Positions 11,261 through 20,890 of a stretch of 64,000 nt of DNA are shown in pieces (position 1 is the first letter of the stretch; every line of letters starts with the position of its first letter). A program made the position numbers and the translations under genes. Origin of the DNA: Tubiluchus corallicola (Eukaryota; Priapulida; Priapulimorpha; Priapulimorphida; Tubiluchidae); contig JAQGDQ010000027.1 of NCBI GenBank assembly GCA_030141605.1, forward strand, positions 487,812 through 551,811, in the 5' to 3' direction. Below the pieces are notes generated by a model, which was given only the letters and a program-made list of their open reading frames with translations, ran no database searches and was not told where the DNA came from.

Positions 11261-13017
11261 CTTGTTTACAGTACGAGTTAATGTGTTTTCAATAACTCTG
11301 TGTAGCGCAAGTCACAAATCTTGTTTTCATTAACAGTATTTTGTTAGCACAGACTAGTAATGCAGGCTGCAGACATATGCTTGTTTACTTTAAAGAAATT
11401 TACGTAATGAAAAAGTGTTTATTACGATGCTTGAATTGTCGCAGAAGCGAAAGAACAAGTTGGTGTAAAATATTTGTGAACGTTGTGATTGTGTCATGTG
11501 ATTGCTATAAATTTTGTTATGTAATGCTGCTTGGTGATGTTATAATAAATAAAAAATGTTATTGTACTAAAATGATAACAAGAAATAGATGAGACTTGAA
11601 TGCCTATTTTGAACATTGTACCAACAACATCGAGCAACTGAGTATATGGCAGGTGGTGATCATGTTGTAGTAATCATGTAACTAAAATAATATCTAATAG
11701 TTAAAAAAGAGTTAAAACAGATCATGACGGTAAGGGTGCCGGTATTAAGTTTGCTATTCTCCAAATTCAATGCATTGGTCTATGGAATATCAGCGTCAAA
11801 TTTTGTATGATAACAATTTACCACCGATTATCTATTTTTACAAAATAGTCATGTGCTGTATCGAAGCCATACAAATGCACACAAGTATTAAATATTAATA
11901 TCCCACCAATCACAACCAATAACAAGTTCATTTCTTCTTTTCAGAACAGTGAATGTCATACATTTACATAAATTTTCCATATTACAAAAAGTTATTTATT
12001 GCAAGATTATTTTGTCTTAGTCCAGACATGTTAGAGTCGTCCGATCAGTATGAGATTATAGTTTTCATCCATAGAAGTCATCAAACTAGGCAGGACATGA
12101 CAGCATAGTTTATAGTGTTTGTGTTGCCATATACTAAAATTATTACTATTTTAAGAGAAATTAATGTCCTTTTAATAGTTTTAATTGGATCACATGCAAT
12201 GCTTTTCAGTTGCCGAAATAATTCGGTATTACATGTAGTTAGTATCTTCGTTCAGAATATCAACTGACTCGTTAATATGAGATGTAACATTGTTGCATTT
12301 GTATATATTTGCAAATAATAGCAATAGCATGATTTTGTCAAGAATTTTCTCTGGAGTAATATGTGGTTTCAAAGTTACTTTTGAACGAACCATGTAACTA
12401 TTCTCGTTCCCCAAATCTAATTATTAGTAAACAAATAAGCAATCAGGTAACTCCAAAAAGGTATGCCTATTGTTCTCATTTAGTGTAGCATCCTTAAAAC
12501 TTAAGGTATGTAGTAAACATTATAGTTTTAGTAGTAGCTACAGTCTTCACATTAAAAAAAGACTTCTAGTGGATAAAGAAAAACAGGCTGCAAATGTTGT
12601 ACAAATTACAAAACTGTCATTCTCATGCAAGTAGTTCTTATGTGCACGATGAAAGTTTTTGCAAAAACAACAAAACTGCCTTTATTTTATGGCTCTTAAT
12701 CCTACAAAAATTTTAGTGACTGATATTTTATTACATACGCGAACTGCCTCATAGATTACCATTTTAGTTAATGCTTTTGTTTAATATATAATACAGCATA
12801 TCAGTAAAAATGCACAAGGGACTTTGCAGTGACCACAGATAATAGTCTTTTACATGCAAAACATTTTACGTAAAGATATATTTCTTATGTTTCTTTGCTC
12901 ATAATAATTAGTTACAGAAGAGAAATTCATAGATCTTTATAAAAGGTATAAGTGATATTTATTGTTCTAAGAGTGCCAATCTTAAATTGGTTTACATTAA
13001 ATACTTGTGTCTGTTGC
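11261..13017. other. Intergenic AT-rich DNA between THOC6 and CLPP
   Basis: I see no recognisable protein, RNA gene or clear repeat. Short open frames here (such as 11341-11592) have no family resemblance. The minus-strand hexamer AATAAA at 12963-12958, about 55 nt after the CLPP stop codon, is a plausible CLPP polyadenylation signal. Confidence 0.45.
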
Positions 13018-13710
13018 TTAGTCATTTTTTTCAATAGGCGGATGATCCAACACTTTATCTAAAATGCCAAAGTCTTTTGCTTCTTGGGGGCTCATAAACG
13101 TATCACGTTCCATCATAGCCTGTATTCTTTCCACAGGCTGACTCGTGTGCTTAGCATAAAGTTCATTAATTTGTTTTTTCATCTTTACAATTTCCTCAGC
13201 CTGTATTTGAATATCAGTCGCTTGTCCTACAGCCTGACCAGAAGGCTGGTGTATCATGACCCGCGAATTAGGTAACGAATGTCTCATTCCATTTGTTCCT
13301 GCGCACAGTAATAATGACGCCATGCTGCAGGCTTGTCCAACGCACCACGTATTCACAGGTGGAAGAACATACTGCATGGTGTCGTAAACACCAAGTCCAG
13401 CAGTGACAGATCCACCTGGACTATTTATATACAAATGAATTGGCTTTTTATTGCTTTCCGATTGCAGAAACAGCAACTGTGCCACAACCAAACTAGAAAG
13501 TTCGTCAGTAATTGGGCCCATCACACAAATGATGCGTTCTTTCAGCAAACGTGAATAAATGTCATAAGCTCTTTCACCTCTCCCCGTCTGCTCGATTACG
13601 ATTGGTATCATTGGCATATTCCATCTGGCTGACTGATGAAATGTCCTTATGGAATAGCAAAGTTGGGCACTGGTAAATCGTGCTAGTCTGTGGAAAAGTA
13701 TCGACGACAT
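13018..13710 (-). CDS. CLPP: Mitochondrial ATP-dependent Clp protease proteolytic subunit, intronless CDS
   Basis: A 230-codon frame encodes the serine peptidase of the mitochondrial ClpXP protease, which assembles as stacked heptameric rings in the matrix and degrades unfolded proteins delivered by ClpX. The catalytic triad is intact: Ser129 in GQACSMAS, His154 in VMIHQPSG, Asp203 in ERDTF. The oxyanion-loop motif YINSPGGSV is at 94-102. Residues 1-30 are basic and hydroxylated with no acidic residues ([14 protein letters not shown]...), as in a matrix presequence; mature ClpP probably begins near [20 protein letters not shown]. The protein ends soon after the core ([10 protein letters not shown]), so it lacks most of the C-terminal extension of the 277-residue human protein. 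The ATG at 13710 is supported by an in-frame TGA immediately upstream. A splice acceptor lies 25 nt before the ATG. Confidence 0.97.
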   Translation of the reverse strand: MSSILFHRLARFTSAQLCYSIRTFHQSARWNMPMIPIVIEQTGRGERAYDIYSRLLKERIICVMGPITDELSSLVVAQLLFLQSESNKKPIHLYINSPGGSVTAGLGVYDTMQYVLPPVNTWCVGQACSMASLLLCAGTNGMRHSLPNSRVMIHQPSGQAVGQATDIQIQAEEIVKMKKQINELYAKHTSQPVERIQAMMERDTFMSPQEAKDFGILDKVLDHPPIEKND

Positions 13711-13737
13711 TCAGTTGTTTAGCTAAATAGTCAAGCT
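13711..13737 (-). promoter_or_regulatory. 5' UTR splice acceptor of CLPP
   Basis: On the minus strand TTTATTTTTCAG ends at 13736, leaving a 25 nt untranslated leader (13735-13711) before the ATG. The tract is a strong acceptor. It implies a 5' UTR intron, or spliced-leader addition; no donor exon could be located. Confidence 0.65.
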
Positions 13738-14717
13738 GAAAAATAAAGTAAAATATATAAATGTATAAACTTTTACAACAATAAACTGTTCGAAAAAAAT
13801 TCAAATTTATCATTAGAGTCAGTTTTCTTATTAAGTAAAAAGTTTTGCTTGTAGTTCTAGTCATAGCGACAAAGATACGGCCATACTGGTATTACTTTGA
13901 CATTGTCAAAAACTGAAGATTTTGCATAAAACTAAAATAATTGACATAAAAAAGGAAGTATAGAAAATCATTCAAACAAACATTTACCATCAGAAATCTG
14001 CCATAAAGGCAGTCCTGTTAGATCATGATATATATTAGGTAGTGCAGAAAAAATGTGGCGAAGTTTAGACCACAATAATTTTAGAAACAATGGACTACAA
14101 AGCTGAAGTTTTGCAGTATGGTATTATTATACATTAGCATTTGATTGTGAAAGTCTCAACTTTAGTAGCTTTTTAAGTTATAGCCGAAAAGCTTTTGCAT
14201 GTTAGAAAACGGAATGCCAGGACAACGTCAGTTCTAATCACAAATTGAAAAACATACTCGATTGACAAATTTATAAAGCACTCAATACGTGGTAGCAAAA
14301 TAATAAAGAAACCAACTACTAGTTTACAACAAGGTGTTCATCACAGAAAATAAAGCATTGATAAAGATTTGTTGCCAAAGTCTGGCTTAATCCTCTAGAC
14401 AACATTATCTTTTAAAGGCAAATTGTATGAACGTACAGAGCTGTTTGATGCAGAAGAACTAAAGACAAAATTTTTTAGTACGGGGACCAAATACACTTTA
14501 AAGAAATAAGAAATGGTATCAAATATTGAAAGAAAGAACTTTATCTAGTTTCCATTGAAAATGGTAGATAAATAGACCACTTGATGGAAATTTTAATTAT
14601 GGTGACTGTATCTTTGGAAATACTACACATTAAAATACTAACAATAAACAAAATAAATTAAACAAACTATTAATTGGTAGCTTATGCAACACACAGCACT
14701 ATATTAAAGCTAACAAT
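13738..14717. other. Upstream region of CLPP
   Basis: AT-rich DNA in the divergent gap between CLPP (-) and CDT1 (+). It probably holds the CLPP promoter and 5' UTR intron. No element could be identified with confidence. Confidence 0.35.
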
Positions 14718-15038
14718 TTGCAAGACAATAAAAGGTATTACTACAGTACTAGTACTAGTACTAATATTTACAGTGTAACTATTGTATCACGAAGAAAAAT
14801 GGTACCGAAGAAAAACGGTACGGCTACAGTATGTATAATGCCATATCACCATTTTCATGAAGTGGGCACGTACTTTTCAATGTGCAACGCCGTATGTCGT
14901 AAAAATTGTCAAGATCCGTATCGTATGTTTTGTAAATGTGACAAAAAGCACGGATATGTATTTGTTGCAAAAATAGCCACGAATACAGATCCGTATTCGG
15001 TAATCGCAGAAAAGACGAGTACGGATTCGTACATCTAG
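14718..15038 (+). other. CpG-bearing patch with an unassigned 106-codon open frame
   Basis: This patch differs from its surroundings: it has many CpG-containing words (CCGTATTCGG, GTACGGATTCGTAC, CCGTATCGTATG) and short repeats. It starts with an (AGTACT)n-like run at about 14742-14763. A 16 bp unit, roughly CGAAGAAAAATGGTAC, occurs twice in tandem at 14791-14822. The translated frame has several Cys and Lys but no motif I recognise. It abuts the 912 bp TIR element. It is more likely repeat-derived than a gene. Confidence 0.3.
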
Positions 15039-15098
15039 CCACTGCCTATTTTATTATATCATCATCTACCCATTACGTCTATTGTCGTGAGTATTGAC

Positions 15099-16010
15099 TG
15101 TTGGGAGCCGTTTGGACCACTGCGCCAAGTAGACCGCGGTCTACTTGGGCTGCCCAAGTAGGACACTTGAGACAGGTCGTGAATTCAGTCGTTAAGTGTA
15201 CTGACACCGTCCGTTGTGCTTGTTTATGTAATAATAATAATTAAAAACGTTAATACACGTTGAATAATTTATTATACATCTAATAAAATAAAAGAATTTT
15301 ATTCTGAGCTGGTAGAACGGACAATATTAAATTTGGTTTCGATATTAATGTTGTTGAAGTGAAAAAACCCCACTTTTTTGCGAATTCAACATTTGTTTAA
15401 GGTATATCATTTTTGATTTTGTCTCACTTCACAAACAGGTGATCCGTTTCACTACCTCTTGGGCAAATAATTGTTTTCTTATAAGTAAACGTTCTAGCGA
15501 TCTATATGTCCTACATGGGCTAGCGAGCCATGTAGGACAGTGCCCTACATGTTACAATACTACTGATAATATTAAAACTAATTATCCTTGCTTTTCTTAA
15601 ATGTTAAAAATTACTTTTTGGTGTTGTGAAGGCTTAGCAGCAGCTGTCTCATTTTTAAATTTGCAATTATTTCTGTAATAACTGTGTGCAGAATTTCTCT
15701 CTTTAAAGCATTAGATACTAGGTTTAATGTTATGATATATTAATGGAGTTAATCATAATGATGAAATTATTGTAAGAAATGCATTTGTAAATTGCCAAGG
15801 AATATCCATTTCTAAAAGAAATTTTGTTTTATGCTTTATTATGTCATAACAATACTTATAAACAATGGTAATATAAACTGGAAACAAGTTTTGCCAGAGC
15901 AAGTTTCTCGACAAAAATCGCTAGTGTCCTACTTGGGCTGCCCATGTAGGACACTACTTTTAGCGCATCAAGTGGTCTACTTGGCGCAGTGGTCCAAACG
16001 GCTCCCAACA
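15099..16010. mobile_element. Non-autonomous DNA transposon: 37 bp TIRs, 5 bp target duplication
   Basis: The left end (15099-15135) and right end (15974-16010) are perfect 37 bp inverted repeats beginning TGTTGGGAGCCGTTTGGACC. The element is flanked by TTGAC at 15094-15098 and TTGAC at 16011-16015, a 5 bp target-site duplication. The 912 bp body has no transposase frame. Subterminal and internal palindromes are built from the word TCCTAC(A/T)TGGGC: 15125-15148, 15141-15161, 15507-15539 and 15923-15955. A 5 bp duplication with this terminus does not match the superfamilies I know well: Tc1/mariner TA, piggyBac and Kolobok TTAA, hAT and P 8 bp, Mutator 9 bp; Transib has 5 bp but usually CAC ends. 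The perfect ends suggest recent movement. Confidence 0.85.
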
Positions 16011-16015
16011 TTGAC

Positions 16016-16759
16016 AGTATTGTACTAGACATTGGGCGGACAGAACTCTAAAAAAAGAAATCTGCCCTTAAGACAGGTAAACACAGCAGTTAATCCAGCA
16101 AAAAACTAGACTCCGCTATGCCAGTGGCTTGTCAGCACCACTTCTTATTATACAATATTATTTTATTATAATAAAATAACGATTTATTATACCACGCCAG
16201 AAAATATAGCGTTTGTCCCACTCAATCAGGGAAACCTCCGATAATTTAAGAAGCTGCAAAATCTAAATTTCAGTGAGTTTCATTTACACTCTACACAGGT
16301 CAAGCGAGTAGCCGAGTTCACCCATAGGAGCATTCTTTACCAGAAAGCGAATTCGAATCACACCGAACTTCAGTATTTCGAATTCGAATTGAGATTGAAA
16401 GATTTTCGAACAAGTTTTCGAGCCACCAGTAAAAATTAGTCTTACAAAGATCATGCACATTACCCGATTTTGTTATGCAATAAAACCACTAATAATTTGT
16501 TTAGAATTGTGCACAGAAATCACAGCCTAATTATGCTAATTGCATGACGTTTCAATCATTTTAATGATAGGGAACTTATGTGATTGAAGTGCTGAATTAT
16601 TCGAATCTATAGTTTTAGGTTCAAATAGAATTCAAACTTTAAAAAACTCGTTCGAATCTCATTCAAACGTTCAAATCACATTTGAACATTCGAATTCCCA
16701 ATGATCTCCTAATTCTAATGAAATAAATGATTCTATGCTCTTTAATATAAATTTTTAAG
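16016..16759. other. Unassigned DNA between the TIR element and the retrotransposon relic
   Basis: The part from about 16340 to 16700 is enriched in GAATTCGAA/TTCGAA words, a degenerate low-complexity pattern. No gene was seen. Confidence 0.35.
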
Positions 16760-19090
16760 TATTCTTGATTTTAACGAATATATTATATTTGGAGATTTCA
16801 ATTTTCCTGATATTAATTGGGAATGTTTGACAGCCTATTCTAAATCATCTACTGATATTTTGGATGTTACATTAGATGGTTTCTTTACTCTCAACATGTG
16901 AATTTTCCTGCACATGATGAAAACATACTTGATTTGATATTCTCAACAGATGAGAATATTATTAGTTTTGTTCAGGATTATGGTAAGCTTGGTAGTAGTG
17001 ATCACGTTCTTCTTAGTTTTCAAATTACTCTTGCTACAGAGTATAATAGTTCTTCGCCTTTAGTTCCTGGCTGGAACAGGACAAACCTTCGTGCTATGGA
17101 AAGCTTTTTCGATACGGTCAATTGGTTTCAATGTGTGGGCCTAACTACATTATTATCTGGCATAATATTGAGGCATGTATAAATGAATGCATTATAGTTA
17201 ATGTGCCATTTAGACCAAAAAGAAAACTCGAACCTAAGAAGCTAAGGATAACTAGAAGAGTTGCTAAAGCAACAGACACTAAAATGTTGTGGAAGAAATA
17301 GCGGGATACTCGTAGTCTGTCAGCATTTAATAAACATAAGAATGCTGAATCTGAAGTCCTCTTGTACGTAATGCTGTCGGTAGGTTTGAAATGAATCTAG
17401 CAAATAATGTTAAACAGGATACAAAGTCTTTTTACAAATATGCAAAGAGCAACAAGTTTAGGTCTTCTAAAGGATAGTAGTGGGTGTCTTACTTCTGATC
17501 CAAAATCTATGGCAGAGATTCTTAATACATTTCTTGTATCTACATTTACTGAGGAAGATGTTGATAAAATTCCAGAGCCTCATAACATTTTTTATGGATC
17601 AGATAATCAAATGCTTAGTTGGCTATAGATATCTGAAGAAGTGGTTGTTGATCATATTCATAATCTTAAACTCAATAATGCAATTAGTCCTGGTAATTTT
17701 GGTTCAGGACTACTAACTGAACTTGCAGTCTCTTTGTGTAAGCCATTCACTTTACTGTATAATCAAAGTTTGTTAACTTGTCAAGTATCTCATAGTTGGA
17801 AGTTTGTCACTGTAACAGCTATTTTTAACAAAGGCATTTGCAGTGATCCTGGTAATTATCGGCCTATTTTTTAACTTCATTTGTATGTAAAGTCATGGAA
17901 TCTATTTTGCAGAATTATATCATTGATCATTTAGAAAATAATAAATAATTATTTGACTCCTAACATGGATTCAATAAAAGCCGTTATTCCTTGACCAATC
18001 TGATAAGTTTTTTTCAATGATGTCACTTCTATGCTCCATCAAGGATGTCTAGTTGAAATTATTTATTTTGATGTTGTCAAGGCTTTTGATAAACTGCCTC
18101 ATCAAAGACTGCTTAAAAACATTAAAGCCCATGGTGTTCCTGGAGATATCATCAGCTGGATTGCAGATTAGTTGTTTGGAAAAAATCAAAGTGTCGTACT
18201 TGATCGTGTAGAATTTTCTGAAAGGTTGGTGACAAGTGGTGTTCCACAGGGATTGGTACTCGGTACTTCATTAATGATATAGATAATAATTCAAGGATTG
18301 GACTGCTCAGTCACAGTCGATGCTACAGCTCCATCAATTTGATTAATAACTGACTCTCTTGGCGCACAACCCATTGTCTTTTGAGACAGAAGGATGCCAA
18401 CAACAACAACAACAATAGATAATAATATTTCCACTTACATTTGAAAATTTGCAGATGATACAAAATTGTATAATCCAATTAACTCTGTAGCAGATTCATC
18501 AGTTATATAGCATGATATTGAACAACTATGTAGGTGGAAACAACTCTTCAAAGTACAAATAGTAAAAATGATCTTGGCGTGATAATAACATCAGACTTGA
18601 AATTTTCCCAGCAATGTGTATCGTATCCTCTGTTAAGAAAGCAAACAAGATTTTCGGGAAGCGGTACATCGTTTTAGAAATAAAAAAATAATTATATTGA
18701 AATTATACATTGGCTTGATTAGACCTCATCTGGAATACTGTGTGCAGCTTTGGAATCCCCATCATCAGAAAGAGATATTGCTTATGGAAGGTGTACAAAG
18801 GCGCACTACAAGAATAATGTTAGGTTGTAAAAATCTGACATAACACGTCTTGACATTCGTAAATATTAATTTTCTGTGAGAGTTGTGAATGTATGAAATA
18901 ATCTGCCTGCCATGGTGATTGCCGCACCAACCACAGTAAAGTTTAAATCCTTAATCAACAATTATTTTGCGGAAAAATATGGGGTTTCTATGAGTGTACT
19001 CGCTTAACCCCTATTGGTAAACATTATAATAGTATAACATCACCAATTAGGGGACAGCCAGAAAGACATCACCAAAGAACTCCACAATGC
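16760..19090 (+). mobile_element. Decayed non-LTR retrotransposon (CR1/L2/Rex-like), 5'-truncated
   Basis: Translation across several frames, with many stops and frameshifts, recovers parts of a LINE ORF2. The C-terminal endonuclease region reads GDFNFPDINW at about 16791-16820. Then come a fragment resembling DPGNYRPI (17845-17870), a reverse-transcriptase palm with AFDKLPHQRLLKNIKAHGVP (18082-18141), VTSGVPQG (18229-18252), and the catalytic box FADDTKLYN (18448-18474). A tail domain contains RPHLEYCVQLWNP (18721-18760) and VQRRTTRIMLG. This last pattern is typical of CR1/L2/Rex-type elements. The 5' half of the endonuclease is missing and no intact frame remains, so the copy is dead. A SINE-like insert interrupts it at 18291-18414. 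Confidence 0.8.
18291..18414 (+). mobile_element. SINE-like insertion nested in the LINE relic
   Basis: A 124 bp insert ends in a (CAA)n tail and is flanked by perfect 12 bp direct repeats, ATAGATAATAAT, at 18279-18290 and 18415-18426. It separates the reverse-transcriptase VTSGVPQG and FADD boxes. A poly-trinucleotide 3' tail plus a 12 bp duplication is the signature of target-primed reverse transcription. No tRNA-like A and B boxes were recognised, so the copy is probably 5'-truncated. Confidence 0.75.
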
Positions 19091-20865
19091 GATTAAATAA
19101 AAAATTTCTTCAAGTTACTGTCTTGTTAATATTCTGAGGTTTTATGTGTTCATGTACTATGGCCTTTTAGTTTAAAAAAACTATTTTTGATTTTTCTTTA
19201 ATAATGAAGATATGCATAATTTTGCATATGGTTGCATACCAGTTCAAATAATCACAATGCCGTCTATATATTGAGTAATCTTCAGACTAATGACTAACGT
19301 CCTCAGCAGTTTTCCTCAACCACCAGATATCATTGCTATATTTGAGACAAGATTGAAAAAAAATTCTACATTTATGTGCAAATTAAACAATTACGTATTT
19401 TTGAATATCAATTGAAAAACAAATGCTGGAGGCAATTGTACTTTGATTCTAACGTTGAAACTTGGAAGATAGTGCATGTTGCTACATTTAAAAAGCCGCT
19501 TTCCTTGATCGGTTTTAATACTGCTTGTCTCTCTTTGTGTTTTGCTTAGCATTTTTAATTATAAATATTGCGGTAATTCTTATTTTTTCCTTATTTGTTT
19601 GCTATGACGTGGATAATATAATGTTTATCATTTTAGTAAATCCTTGACAGGTAGATTATCTGCCTATCTTAGTTTTCCAGTGGGTCACAAGATTACACAC
19701 CTGCCAAGTGCCACCAGACATTTAATGTAAAAATTAGTATGAAACGTAAAAGGCCTTGACCTCGGCTATCATCCCGCCCCTGGTAGGGTCTGTAGGGCAA
19801 ATTGTATCTCAGAAAATTTTGCTTTTTGGGGGTGAAAATCAAATTATCAAAAAATTAAGGGAAATAAAAAAGTTCACCTGAATCAGTTAATGCAATTTTT
19901 GGTTGCTGCTGAGTTTTCTTACACTGTTATGGCAGTTCAAAATGGTTTATATATAAATATGTTATTTTGTACACTTAAAAAAGCTTAGTAGCATCAAAAT
20001 GTGCTTAATTTTCAGTAACTATAAATTGTAATACTTTTTAGTAAAACACGTCGTGAGACTTATGAATGCTACTATATTGGGAATGGTACTACTAATTGTG
20101 TTGTGGTTAGTACTAATGGCAAAGGAAGTCAGGTGATTTGCGAAGTTGTTGAATGCATGAGACCTGAAATTTGATGGGTGTACCCATGTGAAAGATGTAA
20201 AATATGTGCTGTACAAGCTTAACGCCTGAGATTTGGCAGATCTTAAGTTCAATTTGGCTACTTAAGTTCATTCGCAATGCCTCCACTGCTTCGGCTGTTC
20301 AGCCTTCACTTAGTGGTAACGTGAACACAGTGAACATACTGAAATTTTATAATGATACCTATGTTGGTTAGACCTTTACTTATTTTACTATTACAGTGTT
20401 GTAGTAAGTTAACAAAAATCGTGATACAATGTAATTAATAACACACCCACGTCTTACAATTACATTTACTGTAAACTTAGTTCGAGTTCATTAGTATCTT
20501 AATGTTACAGGTGTGCAGTATTATATATTATACATTGCTATAGGGTACTGCTACAATTGTCGACAAAACTTGGAGTGGTCAGTAGAAAACTAGGCTAATG
20601 TGTCAAACCATGACATATCTGACTGTATTTGGTAGTGGCAGAATTTGCAGAAGTGACATTTTTTAACTTTTCTCATTTGTGTTACAAAGGAAAAAAACAT
20701 TTTGAAGTGTAAATTGATTTTTATCTAACTGCAGTATATCCTGCAATGTTGCATGTATAGCTCTTGTGATACAGGCCTTGATGTCTAATTGTGTTAAATG
20801 TTTTCTTTTTTAGAGTGTTTGAATTGTGAATTGTAATTTGGAAAACAAAATTTTTTCTTTATCAG
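19091..20865. other. Intergenic and presumed CDT1 upstream region
   Basis: No recognisable gene. A minus-strand open frame at 20019-20252 shows no known motif. The end of this stretch (about 20820-20865) runs into a good pyrimidine-rich acceptor, so part is probably a CDT1 5' UTR intron. Confidence 0.4.
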
Positions 20866-20890
20866 GTGAGGCCACACGAGCATTCAGATA
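20850..20890 (+). promoter_or_regulatory. 5' UTR splice acceptor of CDT1
   Basis: TTTTTTCTTTATCAG ends at 20865, giving a 25 nt leader (20866-20890) before the ATG. An in-frame TGA at 20867-20869 excludes an upstream coding extension. As for THOC6 and CLPP, the site implies a 5' UTR intron or trans-splicing. Confidence 0.65.

Noticed and set aside
13084-13864. Open frames on both strands around CLPP
   Set aside because: They are shadows of the CLPP CDS or read from its 5' UTR acceptor region; none has recognisable content.
16898-17874. Several short open frames that might look like small genes
   Set aside because: They are pieces of the decayed LINE ORF2 in different frames.
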